Source of the DNA: a virus
DNA length: 64,000 nt
Strand: one strand, 5' to 3'
Virus record (IMG/VR): IMGVR_UViG_3300022562_000747
Location: 62,001 to 126,000 of that record
Made by a program: the position numbers and the translations under genes. Numbering within the stretch: position 1 is the stretch's first letter; each line of letters opens with the position of its first letter. This document shows positions 26,555 through 35,511 of the stretch, piece by piece. The notes under the pieces were generated by a model. It was not told the origin of the DNA. It saw nothing but the letters and a program-made list of their open reading frames with translations, and searched no databases.

Positions 26555-27420
26555 TGTTCAATCAACCGTTTTATCATAGCCTATTCAAAAAATATGTTGT
26601 CCTATTTGGAACATTGTTTACCAATATTTACATTGATCGGGCTGATAGTGAAGATAATGTAATTGCTCGTATCAAGGTGCCAATTCAGTATGCTCCCAAA
26701 GATAAGATGATCACTCGTTTGTTAAGCGATCCGGAATTAGATAAACAAACAGCATTGATATTACCTCGAATGTCCTTTGAATTGGTCAGTCCGGTAGTAA
26801 GATATGATCCTTCTCGCAAACTTCCGTCAATCAATCGATGGGTCAAGAAACACCCGGATGATGCCAATAAAGTGAAATATCAGTATAATCCGGTGCCTTA
26901 TGACCTGTTTTTTTCTCTATATGTCTATGTAAAAAATGTTGAGGATGGTTTGAAAATTGTCGAACAAATCATTCCATTCTTTACTCCTGATTTTACTCCG
27001 TTAGTAAACCTAATTCCGGAACTAAACGATCAACGTGATATTCCTATTGAATTATCTAATGGACCGATAATGACTGATGTTTATACTGATGATTTCAAGA
27101 CCCGCCGTATGGTATATTGGCAGTTTGATTTCACTATGCGAGGATTTTTCTTTGGTCCGGTCAAGACGGCTCCAATTATCAAGTATGCTAATACAACAAT
27201 GTTAGTGCCGATTTCAACAGATCATTCGACCCACATTCATACTGCCAATGCGTCCCCGGCATTCCGTTCAATTTTCACTCCGGGATATACCGGCAGCGGA
27301 CCTACTTCTAATTCAGAACTTAGCATTCCAGTTAGTGAAATTTTCCTTGATGATGATTTTGGATTTGTAAATACTATGGAAGATTTGCAGGGTGGTTATA
27401 CTGGTAGTGTAGGTGTCTAA
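26554..27420 (+). CDS. 15: gp15 tail terminator with GYTGS-bearing C-terminal extension
   Basis: A 288-residue protein. The gp15 core is clear (FYHSLFKKYVVLFGTLFTNI, IKVPIQYAPKDK, RMSFELVSPVVRYD). gp15 caps the tail tube and sheath and binds the neck. The last 50 residues are unusual: GYTGS occurs at 244-248 and again at 281-285, the same motif that builds the collagen-like fibres, and the stop follows almost directly. The extension may dock or bundle with fibre repeats, or be a remnant of recombination. Confidence 0.88.
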   Translation: MFNQPFYHSLFKKYVVLFGTLFTNIYIDRADSEDNVIARIKVPIQYAPKDKMITRLLSDPELDKQTALILPRMSFELVSPVVRYDPSRKLPSINRWVKKHPDDANKVKYQYNPVPYDLFFSLYVYVKNVEDGLKIVEQIIPFFTPDFTPLVNLIPELNDQRDIPIELSNGPIMTDVYTDDFKTRRMVYWQFDFTMRGFFFGPVKTAPIIKYANTTMLVPISTDHSTHIHTANASPAFRSIFTPGYTGSGPTSNSELSIPVSEIFLDDDFGFVNTMEDLQGGYTGSVGV

Positions 27421-28106
27421 TGAAACGATTTATTAGTTTCCTAAAAGAAGATAAATATAAAGTATCCGACAATGATTGGCATGATGTTGATCACCAACAT
27501 CCGAATCATGCCAAAGTCGTTGAAGCTTTCGGAAAACTTGCTGATGCTCAAAGAGGCGCACCTGAACAAGCAATGTTGAAAATCCAACATACATCCGGAG
27601 GGGGGGTTCTTAGTCCAGTAGTTGAACATGTTGGAGATTTAAGCCATCGAATGAGTGAAATGACCAAATATGGAGTGTATGGACGAGAATATGTCCGGGA
27701 AAAAGTAAATCGAGGACTTGGAGCTTTAAACCATCCTTATGGGTTTGAAAAAGAACATAATGAAAATATGGAAGCTAATGCTCGTCTTTATAATACTGAA
27801 AATTCAATTTTCGGAAATAATAGATATCGAGGACCGAATTATACAACCGAAAAACATCATGCTTTAGTTAATACAGCATTGAAAGAATATGCCAATGAAC
27901 ATGCAAAACTTCCAGTTTATAATAAGGCTCAATTTCATGCTAGAGGGGCGGCTATTGCAGTAGGAAACAAGGATTGGAATACCGCAACAAGTCATTTACA
28001 AAAATTGAAAGAAATGTTGGATTCCAAGGAAGGATGGAACCATCATGCTCGTAAATTTAGATGGGGAACGGATGGAAATCCACGCGAATATAAAGGAGAT
28101 GAATAA
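27420..28106 (+). CDS. putative packaged internal head protein with capsid-targeting-like N-terminus
   Basis: A 228-residue protein between genes 15 and 16, sharing one base with each neighbour. It begins MKRFISFLKED, like the T4 capsid targeting sequence (for example MKTYQEFIAE), which gp21 removes after Glu-10. The rest is helical, basic and His-rich (HKLP-type segments, then DNPREYKGDE at the end). It could be injected with DNA. Family not recognised. The assignment rests on the N-terminus and the head-cluster location. Confidence 0.6.
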   Translation: MKRFISFLKEDKYKVSDNDWHDVDHQHPNHAKVVEAFGKLADAQRGAPEQAMLKIQHTSGGGVLSPVVEHVGDLSHRMSEMTKYGVYGREYVREKVNRGLGALNHPYGFEKEHNENMEANARLYNTENSIFGNNRYRGPNYTTEKHHALVNTALKEYANEHAKLPVYNKAQFHARGAAIAVGNKDWNTATSHLQKLKEMLDSKEGWNHHARKFRWGTDGNPREYKGDE

Positions 28107-28543
28107 TGACTGAGAAGGAAAAACTATTCGAGATTAGCCCATTGGTTGAACCCGATACTGTTAAGAATATGGTTGGAACCAAGGATAATCTACCTCAAGT
28201 TCAACCGGAGAAACCAACTCCGACTCAAATAATCAATGATTTCAACGAAGCTCGTCGTAATGTTCTGGAAGTAATGAGAACATCCCGGACGGCAATCGAT
28301 GAAATATCCGACATTGCTCCGCAAGTTCAACATGGCACCGATTGGTATGACTCTCTCAATGGTGCCCTGAAAGTCATGTTGGAAGCTAATCGAGACTTGA
28401 TTGATATGCATGTAAAGATTCAAAAGCTTACCGAAAATATCGGCGGGGCTATTACCAAGGTTCAGAACAACCTGTTTGTTGGAAGCACAACTGAGCTTCA
28501 AAAACTTCTTATTAATATGAATAAGGAACCTAACGGAGAATAA
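28106..28543 (+). CDS. 16: gp16 small terminase subunit
   Basis: A 145-residue protein directly before the large terminase. Its central helical part (FNEARRNVLEVMRTSRTAID, then LNGALKVMLEANRDLIDMHV) matches T4-like small terminases, which form rings on DNA and stimulate gp17. Start ATG overlaps the previous stop (TAATG). Size is close to cyanophage gp16. Confidence 0.88.
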   Translation: MTEKEKLFEISPLVEPDTVKNMVGTKDNLPQVQPEKPTPTQIINDFNEARRNVLEVMRTSRTAIDEISDIAPQVQHGTDWYDSLNGALKVMLEANRDLIDMHVKIQKLTENIGGAITKVQNNLFVGSTTELQKLLINMNKEPNGE

Positions 28544-28544
28544 G

Positions 28545-30230
28545 ATGGTTCAAAAAATACTAAGGGGTGATGATATATATATCGATCAACCTCTTGGTGC
28601 TTATCGGGGTAATACCCTTCTAAAACAAATAGGAGAACAAATCAACTGGACCCCCGAAATGATCGAGGAGTTTCAGCGTTGTTCAACTGACCCCGAATAT
28701 TTTATCGAAAAATTTGTCAAGATTGTGCATCTTGATAAAGGCTTGGTTCCGTTCAAATTACGAGACTATCAAAAGGATATGATCAAAACAGCCCATGAAA
28801 ACCGTTTTACCATTGTAGCAACGGCTCGACAGGTTGGAAAAAGCACTACAATGGTTGCTTATATCCTATGGTATGTCCTGTTTTCTCCCGAAAAGACTGT
28901 TGCTCTTTTGGCAAACAAAGGGGAAACCGCCCGCGAAATTTTGGGACGTGTTCATACTGCCTATCAAAACTTGCCAAAATATATTCAGCAAGGAGTGGTT
29001 GCATGGAATAAAGGATCAATTCATCTTGAAAATGGTAGCCGTATTATTGCAGCCGCAACTTCCTCTGATGCTATCCGTGGTTATTCTATCAACCTCTTAT
29101 TTTTGGATGAAACAGCCTTCATTGAACAATGGGAACATTTTGAAGCTTCCGTTTTGCCGACTATTTCATCATCTGAAACATCTAAAGTTATCATGGTTAG
29201 CACTCCAAACGGTTTGAATTTCTTCTACAAATATTGGGTGGATGCTAATGAGAAACGTAACGATTATCATCCAATATTAGTCAATTGGGATCAGGTTCCG
29301 GGACGTGACAAGAAATGGTATGATACCATCCTTCGTTCAATGAGCGGGAATGTTGACAAATTCAATCGAGAATATGGAGTGGAATTTCAGGGTAGTTCCG
29401 GAACCCTTATCGCTGGTTGGAAGCTAAAGGAACTAGTCCATCTCTCTCCATTGAAATTCCATGAAGGATTGTCAATGTATGTTCCACCCCAAGCTGGTCA
29501 TGTTTATGTATTGGTAGCCGATACATCCCATGGAAAAGGATTGGACTATTCAGCATTTCATTGTATTGATATTACCACAATGCCATTTCAAATTTGCACT
29601 TCCTATCGCAATAATCTTGTTCTACCATCTGATTATGCCGAAATAATAAATCGAACAGCCAAAGCCTACAATAATGCTTATGTTTTGGCTGAAATCAACG
29701 ATATGGGCGAGGTTGTTTCCCGTATTTTGTTGAATGAACTGGAATATGACAATCTATTGTTCACCACTACCGGAGCCGGTAGAGGGGGTAAAAAACTATC
29801 AATGGGAGCCGTTGCAAAGGCTGAATATGGAATAAGAACTACCAAATCAGTTAAAGCTTTGGGTTGTTCCTTGTTGAAATTACTGGTTGAACAGAACCAA
29901 TTACCAATTATCGACTTCCACTCAATTGAAGAATTGTCCCGCTTTGCCAAAAAGGGTAATTCCTACGAAGCTGAATTTGGATGCCATGACGATCTAGTTA
30001 TGTGCCTAGTCCTGTTTGCTTGGCTTTCCGGACAGGATTATTTCAAAGATTTAGTCAATATTAATACCGTAGGACAAATCCGGGACAAAACCGAAGAACA
30101 AATGGAAACGGATATGACCCCATTCGGATTTGTAAACGATGGAAGCGAGCAAGTCCTAGATATAGAGACAATTCATACGAAAAACTGGCTTTTTGCTGAT
30201 GATGAAGTCGAGGATTTGCCCAATTTCTAA
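28545..30230 (+). CDS. 17: gp17 large terminase subunit
   Basis: A 561-residue DNA-packaging motor and nuclease. ATPase: Walker A ATARQVGKS at 92-100, Walker B LLFLDE at 184-189, coupling motif VSTPNG after it. RNase H-like nuclease: VADTSHGKGLDYSAF, then ELAEIND-type acid and GCHDDLVM near the C-terminus. It starts one base after the stop of gene 16, so the two are coupled. Length fits T4-like terminases. Confidence 0.95.
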   Translation: MVQKILRGDDIYIDQPLGAYRGNTLLKQIGEQINWTPEMIEEFQRCSTDPEYFIEKFVKIVHLDKGLVPFKLRDYQKDMIKTAHENRFTIVATARQVGKSTTMVAYILWYVLFSPEKTVALLANKGETAREILGRVHTAYQNLPKYIQQGVVAWNKGSIHLENGSRIIAAATSSDAIRGYSINLLFLDETAFIEQWEHFEASVLPTISSSETSKVIMVSTPNGLNFFYKYWVDANEKRNDYHPILVNWDQVPGRDKKWYDTILRSMSGNVDKFNREYGVEFQGSSGTLIAGWKLKELVHLSPLKFHEGLSMYVPPQAGHVYVLVADTSHGKGLDYSAFHCIDITTMPFQICTSYRNNLVLPSDYAEIINRTAKAYNNAYVLAEINDMGEVVSRILLNELEYDNLLFTTTGAGRGGKKLSMGAVAKAEYGIRTTKSVKALGCSLLKLLVEQNQLPIIDFHSIEELSRFAKKGNSYEAEFGCHDDLVMCLVLFAWLSGQDYFKDLVNINTVGQIRDKTEEQMETDMTPFGFVNDGSEQVLDIETIHTKNWLFADDEVEDLPNF

Positions 30231-30283
30231 GTATAAAGTAGAAAAATCAAGCATTTTTTTCATTCTTATAAAGACGAACATTT

Positions 30284-30291
30284 ACTAAATA
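30284..30291 (+). promoter_or_regulatory. candidate late promoter box (ACTAAATA)
   Basis: ACTAAATA is in the 101-bp gap before the tail sheath gene, 40 bp from its ATG, as expected for a late promoter with a normal leader. Confidence 0.5.
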
Positions 30292-30331
30292 ATCGTGCAA
30301 GATTTTATTTATCAGGCATGGAGAAGAACAA

Positions 30332-32644
30332 ATGGCACAGAGCTTTATGGTTAGCCCGGGAATCAATGTTACTGAATACGATTTGACAAACATTATCCCG
30401 TCAGTCGCAACCACCGATGGTGCAATTTCTGGAGTTTTCAGATGGGGACCAATTGGTGAGCGAGTTATCATTGCTGATGAAGGAGATTTGGGAAGAAGGT
30501 TTGGAACTCCAAGCAACCTAAATCCTGAAACATGGTTTACTTCGGCTGACTTTCTGTCGTATGGTCACCGTTTACATGTTGTTCGAGCAGCACAAGTCAA
30601 CGGAACAATTCTACAAGTATCGGATGCAGCAGCAGGTATCACTAATGCAAGCGCGAACGTTACTCTAGCTAATACTACTGGAATTGAAGTAGGAATGCTT
30701 CTATTCTATTCCAATACTTCGTCATTGGTTGATGATCCGGGTGTTGAAGCTAAAGTTTTGGCCATAAATTCTACTGCAATTGTTTTGGATACTCCTGCCC
30801 GAAGCACCGCAACTGGTGCTAACCTAATTTTCCGTACGGATAGTGTTTTTGCGGCTGTTGCTCAAGAAACCTATGATCCTAATATTTCTTGGGGCGATCA
30901 GCTTGTTACCAGTTCTGATAATTATCCAAGCCATGATGGAAATTTTGATCCGTCTGTTCGTTGGATTGCCCGTTATGGTGGATATAACGGAAACTCGCTT
31001 CGTGTTTCTCAATGTGATTCTCCAACCCAATTTAGTTCAACGCTTGATCTTGGAACAAGCAATGATGATATCAACGCAACCGCAACTTATATTACTGCAA
31101 ACGTTGGATCATCCAATCTAGCTGTTACTGTTACCGCAGCAGATATGGCAAACGGAGTAGCAGCTATTGCTTATGCAAACGCTGTTCACAATGCATTGGC
31201 TATAAATGATCTTGTTCAAGTTGGTAATTCTACAATTGGTTACCAAATCATGAAAGTTGTTTCGGTTAGCAGCCAAGATAATACCGATAACGTTATTACT
31301 TTTAGTGTTACAACCGAAGATGCCTATGGTCTTGCAGCTAATGTTCAAATGCTTTCAACTGAACGTTATTGGGAGTTCTATAATTTGGTTGAACAACCTC
31401 CGACTCAATCCAACTTTGTATTGAATCAAGGAAATACATCAGCTTATGATGAACTCCATGTTGTTGTTATTGATGAAAAAGGTGCATTTACCAATATTCC
31501 GGGGGCTGTTCTTGAAGTCTATAAGAACCTATCCCGCGCAAGTGATGCCGTAAAGGAAGATGGTACAACCATTTACTATAAGAATGTTATCAATAATCAG
31601 TCACCATATATTTGGTTTGGTAGTGACCGTTCCCTTGCTGTTTCCAATACGGCACAGTTTGTTGAAAGTTCGACAGCTACCAGCCCGATTAGTATGCAAT
31701 TATTCGGCGGATCAGATGGTGAAGATGAAGCAACTGTTCCTCTAACCTCAATCATCAATGGATATAACCTATTTGTTGATACTGAAAACGTCGATATTTC
31801 GTTGATCATGCAAGGTAAGGCTCGCGGTATTCCGGTTTCGTCCAATACCGACTTAGGAAATTACCTAATCAATAACATCGCTGAAAAGCGTAAGGATTGT
31901 GTGGTCTTCGTATCTCCTGATTATGGATTGGTTGTAAATAACAAGGGCAATGAAGTAACCGATATGGTTGCGGCTCGCAATAATATGCCATCATCATCTT
32001 ATGGTGTTATGGACTCTGGATATAAGTATCGTTATGACCGCTATAATGACCTATATCGTTGGACTCCATTGAATGGTGATATTGCAGGTCTATGTGCAAG
32101 AACCGATCAAACCAATGCTCCTTGGTGGTCCCCGGCTGGTCTAAATCGTGGTCAAATCAAGAACGTTGTTCGTCTTGCTTTGAACCCAAATCAAACGGAT
32201 CGTGATATTCTTTACAAGAATAGCATCAATCCAGTTGTGACCTTCCCGGGTCAGGGTACGTTGCTATATGGTGATAAGACCTTGCTAACTAAGCCTTCTG
32301 CGTTTGACCGTATCAATGTTCGTCGTCTATTCATCGTTCTTGAAAAGGCTATTTCGACAGCAGCTAAGTATATGTTGTTCGAATTTAACGATGCATTTAC
32401 TCGTTCACAGTTCAAGTCTATGGTTAATCCATACTTGGCAAATATCAAAGGACGCCGTGGTATCTATGACTCCTTGGTTGTTTGTGATACAACAAATAAC
32501 ACCCCGGAAATCATTGATGCAAATCAATTCGTTGGTGATATTTACGTCAAACCAGCACGTTCAATCAACTTTATCCAGTTGAATTTCGTTGCAGTACCGA
32601 CAGGTGTTGCATTCCAAGAAATTCAGGGTAAATTTGGGGGGTAA
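30332..32644 (+). CDS. 18: gp18 tail sheath protein
   Basis: A 770-residue contractile sheath subunit. The start MAQSFMVSPGINVTEYDLT is typical of myovirus sheath proteins. The C-terminal domain is conserved (RINVRRLFIVLEKAI, then NPYLANIKGRRGIYD and the ending VAVPTGVAFQEIQGKFGG). It is longer than T4 gp18 (659), with insertions in the central variable region. ATG is behind GGAGAAG. Confidence 0.94.
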   Translation: MAQSFMVSPGINVTEYDLTNIIPSVATTDGAISGVFRWGPIGERVIIADEGDLGRRFGTPSNLNPETWFTSADFLSYGHRLHVVRAAQVNGTILQVSDAAAGITNASANVTLANTTGIEVGMLLFYSNTSSLVDDPGVEAKVLAINSTAIVLDTPARSTATGANLIFRTDSVFAAVAQETYDPNISWGDQLVTSSDNYPSHDGNFDPSVRWIARYGGYNGNSLRVSQCDSPTQFSSTLDLGTSNDDINATATYITANVGSSNLAVTVTAADMANGVAAIAYANAVHNALAINDLVQVGNSTIGYQIMKVVSVSSQDNTDNVITFSVTTEDAYGLAANVQMLSTERYWEFYNLVEQPPTQSNFVLNQGNTSAYDELHVVVIDEKGAFTNIPGAVLEVYKNLSRASDAVKEDGTTIYYKNVINNQSPYIWFGSDRSLAVSNTAQFVESSTATSPISMQLFGGSDGEDEATVPLTSIINGYNLFVDTENVDISLIMQGKARGIPVSSNTDLGNYLINNIAEKRKDCVVFVSPDYGLVVNNKGNEVTDMVAARNNMPSSSYGVMDSGYKYRYDRYNDLYRWTPLNGDIAGLCARTDQTNAPWWSPAGLNRGQIKNVVRLALNPNQTDRDILYKNSINPVVTFPGQGTLLYGDKTLLTKPSAFDRINVRRLFIVLEKAISTAAKYMLFEFNDAFTRSQFKSMVNPYLANIKGRRGIYDSLVVCDTTNNTPEIIDANQFVGDIYVKPARSINFIQLNFVAVPTGVAFQEIQGKFGG

Positions 32645-32663
32645 AAACACCTAAAAACCCATG

Positions 32664-32671
32664 GATAAATA
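32664..32671 (+). promoter_or_regulatory. candidate late promoter box (GATAAATA)
   Basis: GATAAATA lies 24 bp before the tail tube ATG. The leader contains AGGAGAG. It allows extra tube expression independent of the sheath gene. Confidence 0.6.
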
Positions 32672-32695
32672 TAAGGTAGTAATAGGAGAGAAAAA

Positions 32696-33343
32696 ATGAT
32701 CTTTGATATCGAGACTTTTAAGGCGGCTGGTTTAAAGCAAGGTGGGGCACGACCATCATTGTTCCAAGTTCAAATGAACAATGTTCCGGGAACTAATGGT
32801 GTTATCGAGAACCAACAGCAAATTAGCTTCCTTGCTCAAGCAGCTACCCTACCGGAATCACAAGTTGATCCAATTGAAGTTCCTTATTTCGGTAGAAGAA
32901 TAAAAGTTGCAGGTGAAAGAGTATTCCGTGATTGGACTATTTCTGTTCTTAATGATGAAGACTTTATTGTTCGTGATCTATTCGAACGTTGGTCAAATCT
33001 TATCAATACTATGGAAACCAACGTAACTTTGGCATCATCGGCTGGTTTAGCCGTCAATCCATTGCTAGGTTATAAGTGTGATGGTGTTCGAGTCAACCAA
33101 TACAGTAAAGGCGGTCCAGCCGCAACTGATACTGGTTCCGAAGATGCTATCATTCGAAGCTATCAATTCTTTGGAATGTTTCCAGCCAGAGTTGATGACA
33201 TTCGATTGGATTGGAGCCAAGGACAAGCGATTGAAACATACAATGTAGTCCTTTCATATGATTATTGGTTGCCAGTAAATATTGGACAAAGCACCCCGGG
33301 TTTCACCGGACTAGAACCGGGAAGCGGTCCTCAATTCGGCTAA
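32696..33343 (+). CDS. 19: gp19 tail tube protein
   Basis: A 215-residue protein. FQVQMNNVPGTNGV, VPYFGRRIKVAGERVFRDW and ISVLNDEDF are typical of T4-like tail tubes. Followed by a 103-bp gap before the portal gene. Length is slightly above T4 gp19 (163). Confidence 0.93.
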   Translation: MIFDIETFKAAGLKQGGARPSLFQVQMNNVPGTNGVIENQQQISFLAQAATLPESQVDPIEVPYFGRRIKVAGERVFRDWTISVLNDEDFIVRDLFERWSNLINTMETNVTLASSAGLAVNPLLGYKCDGVRVNQYSKGGPAATDTGSEDAIIRSYQFFGMFPARVDDIRLDWSQGQAIETYNVVLSYDYWLPVNIGQSTPGFTGLEPGSGPQFG

Positions 33344-33446
33344 ACATTTTATTCCTTTATCATGAGGATTATTATGTTTTTTATAACCAAGTCATGTTAT
33401 CCCTATACTTGGGAAAATGAAGGGTCGTGAATAAAAGGATAGCATA

Positions 33447-35087
33447 ATGGTTAGTTTATTTGGTTGGTCATTCGTTCGAAGCAATCCAGAACCGGAACCG
33501 GCATCATTCTCTCCTAAAGAACATGATGATGGAGCAGTTCAGGTTGTTGCAATGGGCGGGGCTTTTGGCACCGTTCTTGACCTTGATGGAACTGTTCGAT
33601 CCGAAGCAGAATTAATTACCCGATATCGCGATATGTCCCTTCATCCGGAGGTAGATTCGGCTATTGATGAAATAGTCAATGAAGCTATCTCTACGGAAGA
33701 AGATGATATGATTCGATTGAAGCTAGATAAGCTGGATAAACAACTTCCTCCAAAAGTTATGGAAGCTATTCAAGAATGTTTCACTGATGTTCTAAATCTG
33801 CTTGATTTCGAAAATAGAGCCTATGATATATTCCGTCGCTGGTATATCGATGGACGATTGTATTTTCACGTTATCCTACCCGAAGATAAAAATTTCCTTT
33901 CTCTAGGAGTAAAAGAGGTTCGTTATATCGATCCTCGTAAGATTCGAAAAGTTCGAGAAGTCATAAAGAAAAGAGTTAGAGGGGGCGACGTAACATCAGG
34001 TGATAGCGTCATCACCCAAACCCAAAATGAATACTTCATCTATAATGATAAAGGATTCAATGTTGGGAATAAGGTAATTTCTGGATCACCCACAACTGGT
34101 CTAAAAATTGCTAAGGATGCTATCATCTATGTTACCTCTGGAGCTACCGATTCGGCAGGTAGCATGGTCCTTTCCTTCCTGCATAAAGCAATCAAGGCTC
34201 TCAATCAACTTAGGACTCTTGAAGATGCGGTTGTCATTTATCGTCTAGTTCGTTCGCCTGAACGCCGATTGTGGTATATTGACGTTGGAAATATGCCTAA
34301 GATGAAAGCTGAACAATATGTTCGCGATTTGATGCAACGCCACAAGAATAAGATCAATTATGATGCATCTACCGGTCAAATGCGGGATGATCGCAAATTC
34401 ATGACCATGTTGGAAGACTATTGGCTACCGCGACGTGAAGGCGGAAGGGGAACCGAAGTCACTACCCTACCAGCCGGTCAAAGTCTTGGAGAAATGGACG
34501 ATGTTCTATATTTCCAGAAAAAACTATACACATCCTTGCATGTTCCGGTCAATCGTCTTGATCCCCAAGACCAATATAACCCGGGAATTGCAACCGAAGT
34601 TACCCGCGACGAATTGAAATTCGGCAAGTTTATTATGCGTATGCGCCGCCGATTCTCTCAACTATTCATTCGAATGCTTGAAAAACAAGTTGTTTTGAAA
34701 GGAATTATGACGGTTGAGGATTTCCAAAAAATTGTTCCTTATTTGCAGTTTGAATTTGCTCGCGATAACTATTTCACAGAACAGAAAAACCAATTCCTAA
34801 TGACAGGTCGCTTGAATATCATGGCTCTAATTATGCCGTTTGTTGGTAGGTATTACAGCAATACTTGGGTTCGAAAGAATATTCTGCGTCAAGATGATGC
34901 AGATATCATGGAAAACGATGAACAAATTATTACTGAATTGGCGAACCCAATATTCAATCCAACCCCAATGGCACCCCCGGAGGAAGAAGAAGAAGGGTCA
35001 GCAGGCGTTCTTGTTGATCCATCCCAAGCACCCCCAAATGCTCAAGATAATCCGGCTAATGCCAATGGCTCAAAAAAAAAGACCTAG
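33447..35087 (+). CDS. 20: gp20 portal protein
   Basis: A 546-residue portal. YRDMSLHPEVDSAIDEIVNE, RRWYIDGRLYFHV and VEVRYIDPRKIRKVRE-like segments, then RRFSQLFIRMLEKQ, are diagnostic of T4-like portals. It forms the dodecameric vertex through which gp17 packages DNA. The 3' end contains nine A residues then G (35072-35081), including the slippery heptamer A AAA AAG. A -1 shift there would replace the last Thr by 37 residues. Confidence 0.94.
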   Translation: MVSLFGWSFVRSNPEPEPASFSPKEHDDGAVQVVAMGGAFGTVLDLDGTVRSEAELITRYRDMSLHPEVDSAIDEIVNEAISTEEDDMIRLKLDKLDKQLPPKVMEAIQECFTDVLNLLDFENRAYDIFRRWYIDGRLYFHVILPEDKNFLSLGVKEVRYIDPRKIRKVREVIKKRVRGGDVTSGDSVITQTQNEYFIYNDKGFNVGNKVISGSPTTGLKIAKDAIIYVTSGATDSAGSMVLSFLHKAIKALNQLRTLEDAVVIYRLVRSPERRLWYIDVGNMPKMKAEQYVRDLMQRHKNKINYDASTGQMRDDRKFMTMLEDYWLPRREGGRGTEVTTLPAGQSLGEMDDVLYFQKKLYTSLHVPVNRLDPQDQYNPGIATEVTRDELKFGKFIMRMRRRFSQLFIRMLEKQVVLKGIMTVEDFQKIVPYLQFEFARDNYFTEQKNQFLMTGRLNIMALIMPFVGRYYSNTWVRKNILRQDDADIMENDEQIITELANPIFNPTPMAPPEEEEEGSAGVLVDPSQAPPNAQDNPANANGSKKKT

Positions 35088-35113
35088 TAACGGCTAGAAA
35101 GAAATATGACCGC

Positions 35114-35194
35114 ATGAAACAAGAAGGAAGAAAGGGACCAAAAGACGTTCACGATTTTCGAAGTTTAGCGCAAATATTAGCGAAAAACACTTGA
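35114..35194 (+). CDS. short charged reading frame after the portal, or portal -1 extension
   Basis: This frame is open from 35060 to the TGA at 35192-35194 and reads DLVTARKKYDRMKQEGRKG, then KDVHDFRSLAQILAKNT. It looks coding, being basic and helical with no run of rare residues. The only ATG is at 35114 with a weak ribosome site (26 residues). The alternative is translation by -1 frameshift from the portal at the A-run. In T4, a small core gene lies in this place. Confidence 0.45.
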   Translation: MKQEGRKGPKDVHDFRSLAQILAKNT

Positions 35195-35197
35195 TAA

Positions 35198-35205
35198 CCT
35201 AAATA
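35198..35205 (+). promoter_or_regulatory. candidate late promoter box (CCTAAATA)
   Basis: CCTAAATA is 18 bp before the ATG of the gp67-like gene, with AAGGAG in the leader. It would start a head-core transcription unit. Confidence 0.5.
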
Positions 35206-35223
35206 ATATAAAGGAGAAAGTCT

Positions 35224-35511
35224 ATGCCTCTATCCAGTGCTGATTTGTTACAAAATGTATTAGAAAAGAAACCCTCTGAATTTGCGGGGAATTTTTCCTC
35301 AATGGTTCAAGATCGTGTCCGGGATTTGATTGCCGGAAAACGAGTGGAAGTAGCCCAAAATCTGTTCGGAACCCCTCCGATAGAGATGGCATCTACTGTT
35401 GATACAACTGATACGGGTGAGGCGGAAACAGGCGAAGGGGAAGCTCCCGAAGCTGGAACCGAAGATCAACCCGAAACTGAGGAAATACCCGATGATCAAG
35501 AAACTGCGTGA
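35224..35511 (+). CDS. 67: gp67-like prohead core protein
   Basis: A 95-residue protein right after the portal, where T4 has gene 67. The N-terminal half is helical (SADLLQNVLEKKPSEFAGNF, then RVRDLIAGKRVEVAQNLFG) and the C-terminal third is very acidic (Glu/Asp/Thr-rich), the same layout as T4 gp67, a core protein that gp21 cuts to peptides. The 3' end overlaps the next gene by 20 bp. Confidence 0.7.
   Translation: MPLSSADLLQNVLEKKPSEFAGNFSSMVQDRVRDLIAGKRVEVAQNLFGTPPIEMASTVDTTDTGEAETGEGEAPEAGTEDQPETEEIPDDQETA

Noticed and set aside
33374-33430. 18-codon frame behind GAGG in the 19-20 gap
   Set aside because: Too short to support without homology, although the ribosome site is reasonable.
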